DNA from: Spirochaetota bacterium
GTDB lineage: Bacteria > Spirochaetota > Spirochaetia > Treponematales > Treponemataceae
Direction: 5' to 3'
NCBI GenBank assembly: GCA_023398165.1
Contig: JAEWSQ010000012.1
Span: 186,001-250,000 of the forward strand
DNA length: 64,000 nucleotides
Positions 1 through 7,896 of the stretch are shown here, one piece after another; the first letter of the stretch is position 1, and every line of letters starts with the position of its first letter. Under the pieces are notes generated by a model. It saw only the letters and a list, made by a program, of their open reading frames with translations. It ran no database searches and was not told the DNA's origin. The position numbers were made by a program, and so were the translations under genes.

Positions 1-849
1 ACAAAAGAGCAGATGGAAACAATTAAAAAATATACAAGAAAAATAGCTCAGAGTCTTCATGTATGCGGTTTAATGAATATGCAGTATGCAATAGAAAACG
101 GCAAGGTGTACGTTCTCGAAGCAAATCCGAGGGCAAGCCGTACTGTTCCGCTTGTCTCAAAAGTATGCAACATTCAAATGGCCCGTTTAGCGACACGGTT
201 AATGCTCGGGGAGCCGCTAGCTGCTCTCAACCTTGAAGAAAAACAAATTCCGCATTTTGGTGCTAAAGAGGCTGTTTTCCCCTTCGATAAATTTCCTAAT
301 GTTGATCCCGTACTCGGACCGGAAATGAGATCGACCGGTGAAGTTCTCGGTATGAGCGAGTCTTTCGGTTTGGCTTATTACAAATCACAGGAAGCCGCAA
401 ATGCCTGTCTTCCTTCAGCACCGAAGAAAGGTGAGACGGCAAAGGTTCTAATAAGTCTTTCAGATAAGGAAAGCCTTGCAAAACAGGCAATAGAGGTTGG
501 AAAAGGTCTTGTTGGAATGGGCTTCACTCTCCTTGCAACAGAAGGTACTGCAAAGTTTTTCCAGAAGGCAGGAATTGAGTGCACTGTAATTTCAAAACTG
601 AATGAGGGAAGACCAAATGTGCTGGATGTGATTCTTAACAGAGAAGTCTGTCTTGCAATTAATACGCCGAGTGCAAAACGGGATGCAATTAAAGATGAAG
701 CGGCAATAAGAAAAGCTGCTTTAAAATATAAAATCCCCTATATTACGACAATCGCCGGTGCAAGCGCTGCTGTACAGGGTATTCTTGCCTCTTCCAAAGG
801 AAAAGGCGGAGTAAAATCGCTGCAGGAATTTCATAGAGCTCTTAACTAA
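1..849 (+). CDS. carB: Carbamoyl-phosphate synthase large subunit, C-terminal part (5' end outside window)
   Basis: The frame is open from the first base, so only the last ~282 codons of an enzyme normally ~1070 residues long are present. The N-terminal half of the fragment is the end of the second ATP-grasp unit (motif LEANPRASRTVPLVSK, the carbamate-kinase-like half). The C-terminal ~140 residues are the MGS-like allosteric domain (KVLISLSDKE, LLATEGTAKFF, NTPSAKRDA, TTIAGASAA). The family makes carbamoyl phosphate from bicarbonate, ammonia and two ATP for pyrimidine and arginine synthesis, in the cytoplasm. The gene ends with TAA at 847-849, followed by a hairpin. Identification is firm; completeness of the 5' part cannot be judged here. 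Confidence 0.97.
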   Translation, partial: TKEQMETIKKYTRKIAQSLHVCGLMNMQYAIENGKVYVLEANPRASRTVPLVSKVCNIQMARLATRLMLGEPLAALNLEEKQIPHFGAKEAVFPFDKFPNVDPVLGPEMRSTGEVLGMSESFGLAYYKSQEAANACLPSAPKKGETAKVLISLSDKESLAKQAIEVGKGLVGMGFTLLATEGTAKFFQKAGIECTVISKLNEGRPNVLDVILNREVCLAINTPSAKRDAIKDEAAIRKAALKYKIPYITTIAGASAAVQGILASSKGKGGVKSLQEFHRALN

Positions 850-860
850 ATAAGAAGGAA

Positions 861-889
861 CGGCTGTCACACTTAATGTGCGGCAGCCG
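861..889 (+). terminator. Hairpin between carB and the permease gene
   Basis: CGGCTGTCACAC and GTGCGGCAGCCG form a 12-bp stem (one G-U pair, one mismatch) around a 5-nt loop. No T tract follows, so it may be a weak terminator or an mRNA-stabilising end. It sits 11 nt before the next ATG, where it could also limit ribosome access. Confidence 0.4.
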
Positions 890-900
890 GAACTTAAACA

Positions 901-2043
901 ATGAAAATAATAAATCATTTAAAGAAAGATGCTGTACTTTATATAGCTTTAGTTCTGGCTATACTATCCTCAATAGTTATAAGACCGTCCTTTGAAGTCA
1001 TCGTAAGTGCTATAGACTGGAGAGTTCTTTCCCTCCTTTTCTGTCTGATGGCCGTGGTTGTGTCGTTTAGAAAATACAATGTTCTTGATGTTATAGCAGT
1101 ATCACTCATTAGAAAGTGCACTAATATGCGAATGCTGTACATAACACTGCTTCTTTTGGTATTCTTTGTTTCCATGGCTGTTACTAATGATGTAGCCTTA
1201 CTTACTTTTGTACCGCTCACATTAATCATCTGCACCAAGGCCGATATTGAACCTGTTTTTCTTATAATTTTAGAAACACTGGCGGCAAATTTGGGCTCTT
1301 GTGTAACACCGATGGGTAATCCTCAAAACTTATATTTGTATTCCTTTTATACAATGGGTTCAGCCTCTTTCTTTTCAAATACACTGTTGATCGGTCTTCC
1401 GTCTCTTATAATGCTCATTTGCAGTGTATTCTTCGTAACACGAAAAACAAAGAAAACTATTGCTGTTACAATTCAGCATATATCGCTGGAAAGCCCGGTT
1501 AAAATTGTACTTAATACAATTGTACTGGTAATCATTCTTTTATCAGTTTTCAGGATTATTGATTATAAAGTAAGCCTTGTAACAACAGCGGTATATTTAC
1601 TGATATGTGAAAGAACTTTATTTACAAAAATAGATTATAGTCTGTTGTTTACTTTTATTGGTTTTTTCATCTTCACGAAAAATCTTTCACAAATAAGCGC
1701 AATTTCGTCCTTCTTAAGGAAAATGCTCGGGACCGAATTTTCAGTGTATCTTTCCGGCATAGGAGTAAGCCAGGTTATCAGCAATGTGCCTGCCGCGTTG
1801 CTCCTTTCAGGATTTACTTCTTACAGTGAAAGCCTTCTTCTCGGTGTAAATACAGGCGGACTGGGAACACTTATTGCATCGCTGGCAAGTGTTATTTCAT
1901 ACAAACTCTATACGGCAGATCAGGCATTGCATCCTGCTGTGAAAAGTAAGCATTCCTACCTTGCAGCTTTTACATTCCTGAATATTATTTTTCTCATACT
2001 ATTAATACCGTTGGTTTGGGTTCTAAAAATAATCTTATTGTAG
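901..2043 (+). CDS. ArsB/NhaD-superfamily (SLC13-like) anion permease
   Basis: This is a 380-residue, very hydrophobic protein with about ten predicted membrane spans. It carries two signatures of the ArsB/NhaD/citrate-permease fold: NDVALLTFVPLTL in the first half and TPMGNPQNLYLY, followed by the second-half repeat SQVISNVPAALLLS. Such proteins move inorganic anions or di/tricarboxylates using ion gradients; the substrate cannot be read from sequence. The start ATG at 901 has no clear Shine-Dalgarno site and lies just after a hairpin. The 3' end overlaps the convergent GntR gene by 9 bp, an arrangement in which a FCD-type regulator may control the neighbouring transporter. Confidence 0.85.
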   Translation: MKIINHLKKDAVLYIALVLAILSSIVIRPSFEVIVSAIDWRVLSLLFCLMAVVVSFRKYNVLDVIAVSLIRKCTNMRMLYITLLLLVFFVSMAVTNDVALLTFVPLTLIICTKADIEPVFLIILETLAANLGSCVTPMGNPQNLYLYSFYTMGSASFFSNTLLIGLPSLIMLICSVFFVTRKTKKTIAVTIQHISLESPVKIVLNTIVLVIILLSVFRIIDYKVSLVTTAVYLLICERTLFTKIDYSLLFTFIGFFIFTKNLSQISAISSFLRKMLGTEFSVYLSGIGVSQVISNVPAALLLSGFTSYSESLLLGVNTGGLGTLIASLASVISYKLYTADQALHPAVKSKHSYLAAFTFLNIIFLILLIPLVWVLKIILL

Positions 2044-2730
2044 TTTTGATTCCTGCTTGATGTAATCGGGAAAGGCGCGGCAGATAAGTTCTTCATCAAG
2101 CTTGTACCGGGAAAGATGTTTTGTCATTAGATTCACTGCTTCTTCAGAATTTCTGTCGGTTATTGCCTGTAAAATATTTTTATGATCAGAAATGATTTTT
2201 GAATCTTTGACCAAATTCAAACTTAATATACGGACTCTTTCAAAGTGAACCATCATGCCGTCCATCATCCATTGATAGCATCTTAATTTATTTGCGAGTT
2301 TGAAGATTTCTTCATGAAATTTGTTATCAAGTCTAAGGATTTTTTCAGGGTTCTCTTTCTTCATATAGAAATCCTGAAGTTCAACATTCTCATTCAAGTA
2401 GGACAGATCGTTTGCAGAATGGTTGTCGCAAACTATTTTTACGGCGGCGCATTCAAGAACAAGACGAAGAAATTGTGATTCTTCTACCAGTGCATAGTCA
2501 ATTAGGGTGATTCTGCTTCCTTTTTGGGGAAGAGTTTCTACAATATTTGCCTTTGACAGCTCTATGAGAGCTTCCCGAACCGGAGTCCGTGAAAGTCCGA
2601 GCTGCAAAGCTATTTCATTTTCGCTGACAAGACTGCCCGGTTCCAGCTGAAGCGATACTATGTTTTCTTTTATTACACGTATCGCATATTCCCGGGCGCT
2701 TTCTTTGGTCATCTTTTCAGAGATTGTCAT
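2035..2730 (-). CDS. GntR-family transcriptional regulator with FCD ligand-binding domain
   Basis: The product has an N-terminal winged helix (LVSENEIALQLGLSRTPVREAL, the GntR recognition motif, residues ~30-55) and a helical FCD domain with the metal-ligand pattern (LDNKFHEEIF, then SDHKNILQAI). Members are repressors that sense organic acids or sugars. The start at 2730 is preferred over an upstream in-frame ATG at 2769 because GAAGG lies 8 nt before it; this gives ~231 residues. The gene is convergent with the anion permease and shares its last bases with it. A direct repeat lies just upstream of the start and may include its promoter or operator. Confidence 0.9.
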   Translation of the reverse strand: MTISEKMTKESAREYAIRVIKENIVSLQLEPGSLVSENEIALQLGLSRTPVREALIELSKANIVETLPQKGSRITLIDYALVEESQFLRLVLECAAVKIVCDNHSANDLSYLNENVELQDFYMKKENPEKILRLDNKFHEEIFKLANKLRCYQWMMDGMMVHFERVRILSLNLVKDSKIISDHKNILQAITDRNSEEAVNLMTKHLSRYKLDEELICRAFPDYIKQESKLQ

Positions 2731-2744
2731 TTGTTTAACCTTCG

Positions 2745-2766
2745 GTATAGTATGGAAGTATAGTAT
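2745..2766. promoter_or_regulatory. Direct repeat upstream of the GntR gene
   Basis: GTATAGTAT occurs twice (2745-2753 and 2758-2766) with 4 bp between the copies. Read on the minus strand each copy offers a TACTAT -10 hexamer. It could therefore be two stacked -10 elements or an operator for autoregulation. No true inverted FadR-type site is evident. Confidence 0.35.
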
Positions 2767-2878
2767 CATATTCTATTAAACAAATGAAGTACCCCGTTAT
2801 GAGTTAAAACAAAAGCGATTTACAGCAGAATAATTTTATAATGATACTAAAGTAACTAAAACACGTTCGTATAACGGC

Positions 2879-3208
2879 TTACCTGCATCCTGAACAGGAA
2901 AAGCATGCTGCCGGTGAACACTCTTTTTTTTCTGATGTATAATTCTCATCTCCAAACCCGCCCGACATTCTGCAAAGCAGCTCAAACCAGCAGGTAAGTT
3001 CATCAATTTCTTCAGCTCTGTATTCATCATGAGCTTTCAGTTTCATACTTCTAAGGGCGTCTTCTGCGTCATGGTACAGAAAAGTATACCCTTCTGCTTG
3101 TATAGCCTTCTGTACACTGCCCCAGTCTTTTTGATTGTAGAGCCTGCTTCGGAATGCAGCATCCTTTTCGCAGCGTTTAAAAAATAATAAAGCATCGTTT
3201 ATGGGCAT
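2879..3208 (-). CDS. Nif11-domain protein with Cys-rich tail
   Basis: This 109-residue protein starts at 3208 (GGAGG, 5-nt spacer, ATG). Residues 1-55 (INDALLFFKRCEKD, LYNQKDWGSVQKAIQAEGY) match the Nif11 domain pattern: two short helices with a Phe-rich first helix, known from nitrogen-fixation loci and from Nif11-type peptide leaders. A charged linker follows, and the tail is ECSPAACFSCSGCR with four Cys in the last 14 residues. The gene follows the nifA fragment on the same strand with a 24-nt gap, so it was probably co-transcribed with nifA. The function of Nif11 proteins at nif loci is unknown; a metal-binding role or a processed peptide are both possible. Confidence 0.65.
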   Translation of the reverse strand: MPINDALLFFKRCEKDAAFRSRLYNQKDWGSVQKAIQAEGYTFLYHDAEDALRSMKLKAHDEYRAEEIDELTCWFELLCRMSGGFGDENYTSEKKECSPAACFSCSGCR

Positions 3209-3232
3209 CGTAACCTCCAAAGAATAAACTAG

Positions 3233-3550
3233 TTAGCTATTTTTTATCATATCCGCTTTTATTTTTAATCCGTATTTTGTAACCCGTAATCCTAAAATGC
3301 GCTCGCTAACACCTAGTACCTGAGCTGTTTTTGAAATATTGCCATTATTTTTTTCAAGCTGTTCATGTATAATTTCTTTTTCATATGCCTCAACCATATC
3401 GGTGAGTGTTGGGGAGTTTTTTAAAGGGTGGGTGTGTAATGGCTGCATGTTTAGCGGAAGGTGATACGCATGAATTGAATCATCAGTTGAGAGAATTACT
3501 GCTCTTTCAATACAGTTTTCCAGTTCTCGGACATTTCCCGGCCAATTATA
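3233..3550 (-). pseudogene. nifA: NifA-type sigma-54 activator, 3' fragment
   Basis: The minus-strand frame from 3550 to the stop at 3233 encodes only the end of a sigma-54-dependent activator. It begins inside the conserved YNWPGNVREL motif at the end of the AAA+ domain. It then has the linker and a Fis-type helix-turn-helix (NNGNISKTAQVLGVSERILGLRVTKYGL). A full protein is ~500 residues; about 105 remain, with no GAF domain, no Walker motifs and no start codon. The frame hits TAA two codons upstream of the homology, at the point where nifI2 homology begins on the other strand. Assignment to NifA rests on this HTH plus the nif neighbours; another NtrC-family activator is possible. It cannot be a functional activator as it stands. 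Confidence 0.8.
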
Positions 3551-3832
3551 TGTTTAGGACGGGGTAAAGGTGTTATTGAGATGTTGAGTCTTAACGGCGC
3601 AGAGAAACAGTATGAAGAGAAAATGGATGAACTCGGTAATGCAGGCCGTCTAATTCCAAAAAGAATGATATCGGTTGTTGTTCCCGACAAACTGGTAAAA
3701 AAAGTTGTTGATACCATTATAACAACAAACAAAACAGGAAAATCGGGAGACGGTAAAATTTTTGTCATGCCCGTTATGGATTCTATCCGTATCCGTACCG
3801 GAGAGTCCGGAGACGAAACTCTCGACGAATAG
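3548..3832 (+). pseudogene. nifI2: NifI2, PII-like nitrogenase regulator, 5'-truncated
   Basis: An open plus-strand frame runs from 3548 to the stop at 3830-3832. It reads LGRGKGVIEMLSLNGAEKQ then RMISVVVPDKLVKKVVDTII and GDGKIFVMPVMDSIRIRTGE, the second half of a NifI2 PII protein. The ~30 N-terminal residues, including the first beta strand, are absent. The internal ATG at 3581 could give an 83-residue product, which would lack the first beta strand and part of the T-loop. In archaea and clostridia NifI1/NifI2 complexes bind dinitrogenase and switch it off in response to 2-oxoglutarate. Position directly ahead of nifD (9-nt gap) is the expected place. The junction with the nifA fragment lies within a few bases of 3550. 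Confidence 0.8.
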
Positions 3833-3841
3833 GAGACAATA

Positions 3842-5479
3842 ATGTCGGAATATACAGCAAATACAGATGTGGAAGGATTTAAGGCAGAGGTTCTTGCCAA
3901 GTACCCTCCAAAGCTGGCAAAAAAAAGAGCCAGACAATTTGTAGTGAATAAAGTTGAAGAAGGCGGTCAGGTTCCGGAGATCCTTGCAAACGCCAGAGCA
4001 ACACCCGGTATCTTAACGATGAGGGGATGCTCATACGCCGGTTGTAAAGGTGTAGTTCTAGGACCGACACGCGATATTCTTCAGATAACCCATGGCCCAA
4101 TCGGGTGCGGTTTTTACAGCTGGTTAACCAGACGAAATCAGACAAGACCCGAATCGGCTACATCTGAAAACTATATGCCGTATGCAATGTCAACAGACCT
4201 GCAGGAAGATGAAATTATTTTCGGCGGTGAAAAAAAACTGAAAGCGGCAATTGATGAAGCGGTGAAGCTTTTTCATCCCAGAGCAATCGGTATTTTCTCC
4301 ACCTGTCCTGTCGGACTGATTGGTGATGATGTGCATGCTGTTGCCCGTGAGATGGAAGCAAAATATCCTGATATTAATATCTTCGGGTTCTCCTGTGAAG
4401 GATACAAAGGAGTAAGCCAGTCAGCAGGTCACCACGTTGCCAATAACAAGGTTTTTACAGATGTTGTAGGTCTCGATGACACACCGAAGGAAGGAAAATT
4501 CCGGTTTAACATTCTCGGCGAGTACAATATAGGCGGTGATGCTTTTGAGATTGAAAGAATTGCAAAGGAATGCGGTGTTACGCTTCATGCAACTTTTTCC
4601 GGTAACTCAAACTACCAGGAGTTCATTAGCGCCCATACTGTCGATCTGAATACTGTAATGTGCCATCGTTCCATCAACTATCTTGCAGAAATGATGGAAA
4701 AGAAGTTCGGTATTCCGTGGTTCAAGGTAAACTTTGTCGGAGCAGAGGCAACGGCTAAATCATTCCGTAAGATTGCAGAATTCTTCGGAGATAAGGATTT
4801 GATTGCCCGGACTGAAAAGGTTATAGAAGAAGAAATGGTTAAGGTGAATGCAGTTCGTGAAGAAGTAAAGGTCCGCTGTCAAGGTAAAACAGCAGCTCTC
4901 TTTGTCGGAGGTTCCCGTGCACACCATTATCAGGAACTTTTTTCAGAAATAGGCATGAAAACAATCGCTGCCGGATACGAATTTGCCCACCGTGATGACT
5001 ACGAAGGCCGCAAGGTTCTGCCAAGTATTGAAGTAGATGCAGATTCACGAAACATCGAAGAATTAAAGGTGGAAAAAGACGGCAAACGGTTTGCTGAGCG
5101 TATTTCGGAAGAAGAAAAAACCAAAAAAGAAGCAGAGGGTTTTAAATTCTCCGATTACGAAGGCATGATGCCGGAAATGGAAAATGGAACATTGATCATC
5201 GATGATATGAACCATTATGAGATGGAAAAACTGATAGAAGCTTTTCATCCGGATATTATCTGTGCAGGTATAAAAGAAAAATATGTGGTGCAAAAACAGG
5301 GAATACCCATGAAACAGCTTCACAGTTATGACTATATGGGTCCCTTTGCAGGGTTTGAAGGTGCTGTCAACTTTTATAAAGAAATAGACCGCCTGGTACA
5401 CAGTAAAGTGTTCAAGATGACTAAGGCTCCCTGGGATGAAAGTCCCGAGCTTTCCGCCAGTTACGGCTGGACTAATTAA
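3842..5479 (+). CDS. nifD: Nitrogenase molybdenum-iron protein alpha chain
   Basis: This is a complete 545-residue NifD with start at 3842 (AGGAGA, 5-nt spacer). P-cluster ligands are Cys63 (MRGCSYAG), Cys89 (HGPIGCGFYSW) and Cys155 (STCPVGLIGDD). FeMo-cofactor ligands are Cys274 (MCHRSINYL) and His494 (LHSYDYMGPFAGF). Gln193 and His197 in VSQSAGHHVAN correspond to the active-site Gln/His pair. A ~50-residue insert at roughly 385-440 is typical of the Clostridium pasteurianum (group III) alpha chain and explains the length. No stop or frameshift is present although nifH is missing upstream. With NifK it would form the alpha2-beta2 dinitrogenase reducing N2 to ammonia in the cytoplasm. Confidence 0.96.
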   Translation: MSEYTANTDVEGFKAEVLAKYPPKLAKKRARQFVVNKVEEGGQVPEILANARATPGILTMRGCSYAGCKGVVLGPTRDILQITHGPIGCGFYSWLTRRNQTRPESATSENYMPYAMSTDLQEDEIIFGGEKKLKAAIDEAVKLFHPRAIGIFSTCPVGLIGDDVHAVAREMEAKYPDINIFGFSCEGYKGVSQSAGHHVANNKVFTDVVGLDDTPKEGKFRFNILGEYNIGGDAFEIERIAKECGVTLHATFSGNSNYQEFISAHTVDLNTVMCHRSINYLAEMMEKKFGIPWFKVNFVGAEATAKSFRKIAEFFGDKDLIARTEKVIEEEMVKVNAVREEVKVRCQGKTAALFVGGSRAHHYQELFSEIGMKTIAAGYEFAHRDDYEGRKVLPSIEVDADSRNIEELKVEKDGKRFAERISEEEKTKKEAEGFKFSDYEGMMPEMENGTLIIDDMNHYEMEKLIEAFHPDIICAGIKEKYVVQKQGIPMKQLHSYDYMGPFAGFEGAVNFYKEIDRLVHSKVFKMTKAPWDESPELSASYGWTN

Positions 5480-5498
5480 CAGGAGAAGGGGTATTACC

Positions 5499-6875
5499 AT
5501 GTTACTAAGACATACACCAAAAGAAGTTGTTCAGCGCTCAGCTTTGACTATAAATCCGGCAAAAACCTGTCAGCCAGTGGGTGCCATGTATGCAGCACTG
5601 GGTGTTAACAAGTGTTTGCCTCATAGTCACGGGTCACAGGGCTGCTGTGCGTATCACCGCAGCGCCTTAACGCGGCACTACAAAGATCCTGTAATGGCAA
5701 CAACAAGTTCTTTTACAGAAGGAGCTTCGGTGTTCGGAGGACAGGCGAATATTCTGGAAGCTATTTCGAATATTTTTAACCTTTATGATCCTGAGATTGT
5801 GGCTGTTCATACAACATGCCTTTCTGAAGTCATAGGCGACGATCTTACACAGATTCTGAATAAGGCTGCAGCGGAGGGAAAAATTCCAGCCGGTAAGAAG
5901 GTTATACATGCGAGTACTCCCAGTTTTAAGGGTTCTCATGTAACCGGTTATTCGAATATGGTCACGAGTTTTATTCATCATTTTGCAGAAACTGCCGGGA
6001 AGAAACTGAATCAGATAAACCTCGTTCCGAGTTTTATTGAGCCGAGCGACATGAGCGAAATAAAGCACATTGCAGATGAACTTGGTATTAAATATGTAAT
6101 GCTGCCTGATACATCTGATGTTGTAAACGGTCCGATGGACGGCAAGTTTCATATGTACCCCAAGGGCGGAACAAAGCCGAAACATATAAAGACAATGGGA
6201 GATTCATTGCGCTCTTTTGGTCTGGGAAGAACAGGTTCGATGGCAGCGGTCAAACTGCTTGATACTAAATGCAAGGTTCCTTGCGAAATTCTTGATTTAC
6301 CGATCGGTATAAAGGCTACAGATACCTTCATTGAGGCGTTGAGAAAATCATCCGGAGTTTCAGTTCCTGAAAGTCTGATACTCGAACGCGGTCAGTATCT
6401 CGATGTCATGCTTGATATGAACCAGTATACAGCGGGTAAAAAAGTTTCGCTTGTCGGCGATCCAGATATGCTCGTAGGTATGGCGGCATTCTGTGCAGAA
6501 AATGATATGAAAGTTCTTCATGTCATAAGCGGTACAGCACCAGGACCTAAATTTGAACGGCGTATTAAAGAATTATGCGGAGACAGCGTCATTGTTAAGA
6601 CCGGAGCACAGGCAGATATGTTCTACTTTCATCAGCTTATTCAAAATGAAAAACCGGATCTTGTTTTTGGAAACACCTACTGCAAGTACATCTGCCGGGA
6701 TGAAGACATTCCGCTCATAAGAATCGGATTTCCAATTTATGACCGAGTAGGACATTCGTATTTTCCGGTAACAGGATACCGCGGAGGCCTGCGTCTTCTT
6801 GAAAAAGTTCTTGATACCTTAATGGATAGACAGGACAGGGATGCCTTACCGGAAAAATTTGAACTTGTTATGTAA
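5499..6875 (+). CDS. nifK: Nitrogenase molybdenum-iron protein beta chain
   Basis: The start at 5499 is chosen because AGGAGAAGGGG ends a few bases upstream; the frame extends further but that part is not NifK. The 458-residue product has the short N terminus of clostridial NifK. P-cluster ligands are Cys24 (KTCQPVGAMYA), Cys49 (GSQGCCAYHRS) and Cys107 (TTCLSEVIGDD), with the following TPSFKGSHVTGYSNM loop conserved. The C-terminal half keeps GNTYCKYI and GFPIYDRVGHSYFPVTGYRGG. The gene follows nifD by 19 nt and is followed by a strong hairpin. It pairs with NifD; the frame is intact. Confidence 0.96.
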   Translation: MLLRHTPKEVVQRSALTINPAKTCQPVGAMYAALGVNKCLPHSHGSQGCCAYHRSALTRHYKDPVMATTSSFTEGASVFGGQANILEAISNIFNLYDPEIVAVHTTCLSEVIGDDLTQILNKAAAEGKIPAGKKVIHASTPSFKGSHVTGYSNMVTSFIHHFAETAGKKLNQINLVPSFIEPSDMSEIKHIADELGIKYVMLPDTSDVVNGPMDGKFHMYPKGGTKPKHIKTMGDSLRSFGLGRTGSMAAVKLLDTKCKVPCEILDLPIGIKATDTFIEALRKSSGVSVPESLILERGQYLDVMLDMNQYTAGKKVSLVGDPDMLVGMAAFCAENDMKVLHVISGTAPGPKFERRIKELCGDSVIVKTGAQADMFYFHQLIQNEKPDLVFGNTYCKYICRDEDIPLIRIGFPIYDRVGHSYFPVTGYRGGLRLLEKVLDTLMDRQDRDALPEKFELVM

Positions 6876-6907
6876 AAAATGTGCGTAACAAGCGGTATAG
6901 GGGTTTT

Positions 6908-6945
6908 TTAGTGATGCCGGTTTGGCTTAATTCCGGCATCACTAA
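6908..6945 (+). terminator. Perfect 13-bp hairpin between nifK and nifE
   Basis: TTAGTGATGCCGG (6908-6920) and its exact complement (6933-6945) enclose a 12-nt loop. The sequence after it is only weakly T-rich (gattttata). It could be a partial terminator or a stabilising 3' end that lets nifDK be expressed above nifE, a common stoichiometry device in nif operons. Confidence 0.65.
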
Positions 6946-6984
6946 GATTTTATACTACGGATGCAGAAAGCAGGAAGTAATACT

Positions 6985-7896
6985 GTGATTGATATACTTA
7001 ATGACAGAAAACAACAGGTTTTTGAAAAAGGCAAGGACGGTTTTTCTATTGCATGCGGCAAGGCAAGTACTGCAGGTTCTGTGAGTCAGAGGGCCTGTGT
7101 TTTCTGCGGTTCACGCGTTGTCCTGTATCCGATAGCTGACGCCCTGCATCTCATTCATGGCCCTATTGGCTGTGCCTCTTACACCTGGGATATTCGGGGA
7201 TCCATGTCGAGCGGACCCGAACTTCACCGTATGAGTTTTTCGACCGACCTGAGTGAGAAAGAGGTAATCTACGGCGGTGAAAAAAAATTATATGCAGCAT
7301 TAATCGAACTTATTGATCATTACCGACCTAAAGCGGCTTTTGTGTATTCGACCTGTATTGTAGGTCTCATAGGAGATGATGTAGAAGCTGTATGTGTACG
7401 TGCAGCGCGTGAAAAAAACATACCTGTTCTTCCTGTTCATTCAGAAGGTTTTAAGGGTACAAAAAAAGACGGGTACAGGGCTGCATGTGAGGCTGTTTTT
7501 AAACTGACAGGAAAAGATAATGAGACTCCTGTTTCCCCTTACAGCATAAATATTTTGGGCGATTTTAACCTGGCCGGGGAAACCTGGGTTATTAAAGAGT
7601 ATTATAAAAAAATGGGCATTGAGGTTGTTTCCTGTATAACAGGCGACGGCAGGGTTAATGAAATAGGTAAATCGCATCGCGCTTCACTCAATGTCGTACA
7701 GTGCTCCGGGTCAATGACCTATCTTGCAAAGATGATGAAAGAAACATATGGAATACCGTTTATTCGGGTTTCATATTTTGGAATAGAAGACATGTCTGCA
7801 GCTCTTTATGATGTTGCCTCATTTTTTAAGAATGAAGAGATTATGGAAAAGACAAAAGAGCTTGTATTTGAAGAAACAAGCAGAATACTTCCTTGA
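6985..7896 (+). pseudogene. nifE: FeMo-cofactor scaffold NifE, C-terminally truncated
   Basis: The protein matches NifE from its N terminus: SVSQRACVFCGSRVVLYPIADALHL, HGPIGCASYTWDIRG, STCIVGLIGDD and VVQCSGSMTYLAKMM supply the expected cluster ligands and the NifE counterpart of the cofactor Cys. It ends at ETSRILP, just where family members enter the third Rossmann domain; NifE is normally ~450 residues and only ~303 are present. GTG at 6985 is preferred as the start because AGGAAG lies 6 nt upstream; an in-frame ATG at 6961 has no ribosome site. The stop TGA overlaps the next ORF start (TTGA). NifEN assembles FeMo-co precursor; without the C-terminal domain and without a visible nifN this is unlikely to work. 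Confidence 0.88.

Noticed and set aside
5667..6185. 172-codon minus-strand ORF inside nifK
   Set aside because: It is antisense to conserved nifK codons, without ribosome site or domain likeness; a shadow frame.
6961..6984. ATG start for nifE
   Set aside because: No ribosome site; GTG 6985 with AGGAAG upstream gives the N terminus expected for NifE.
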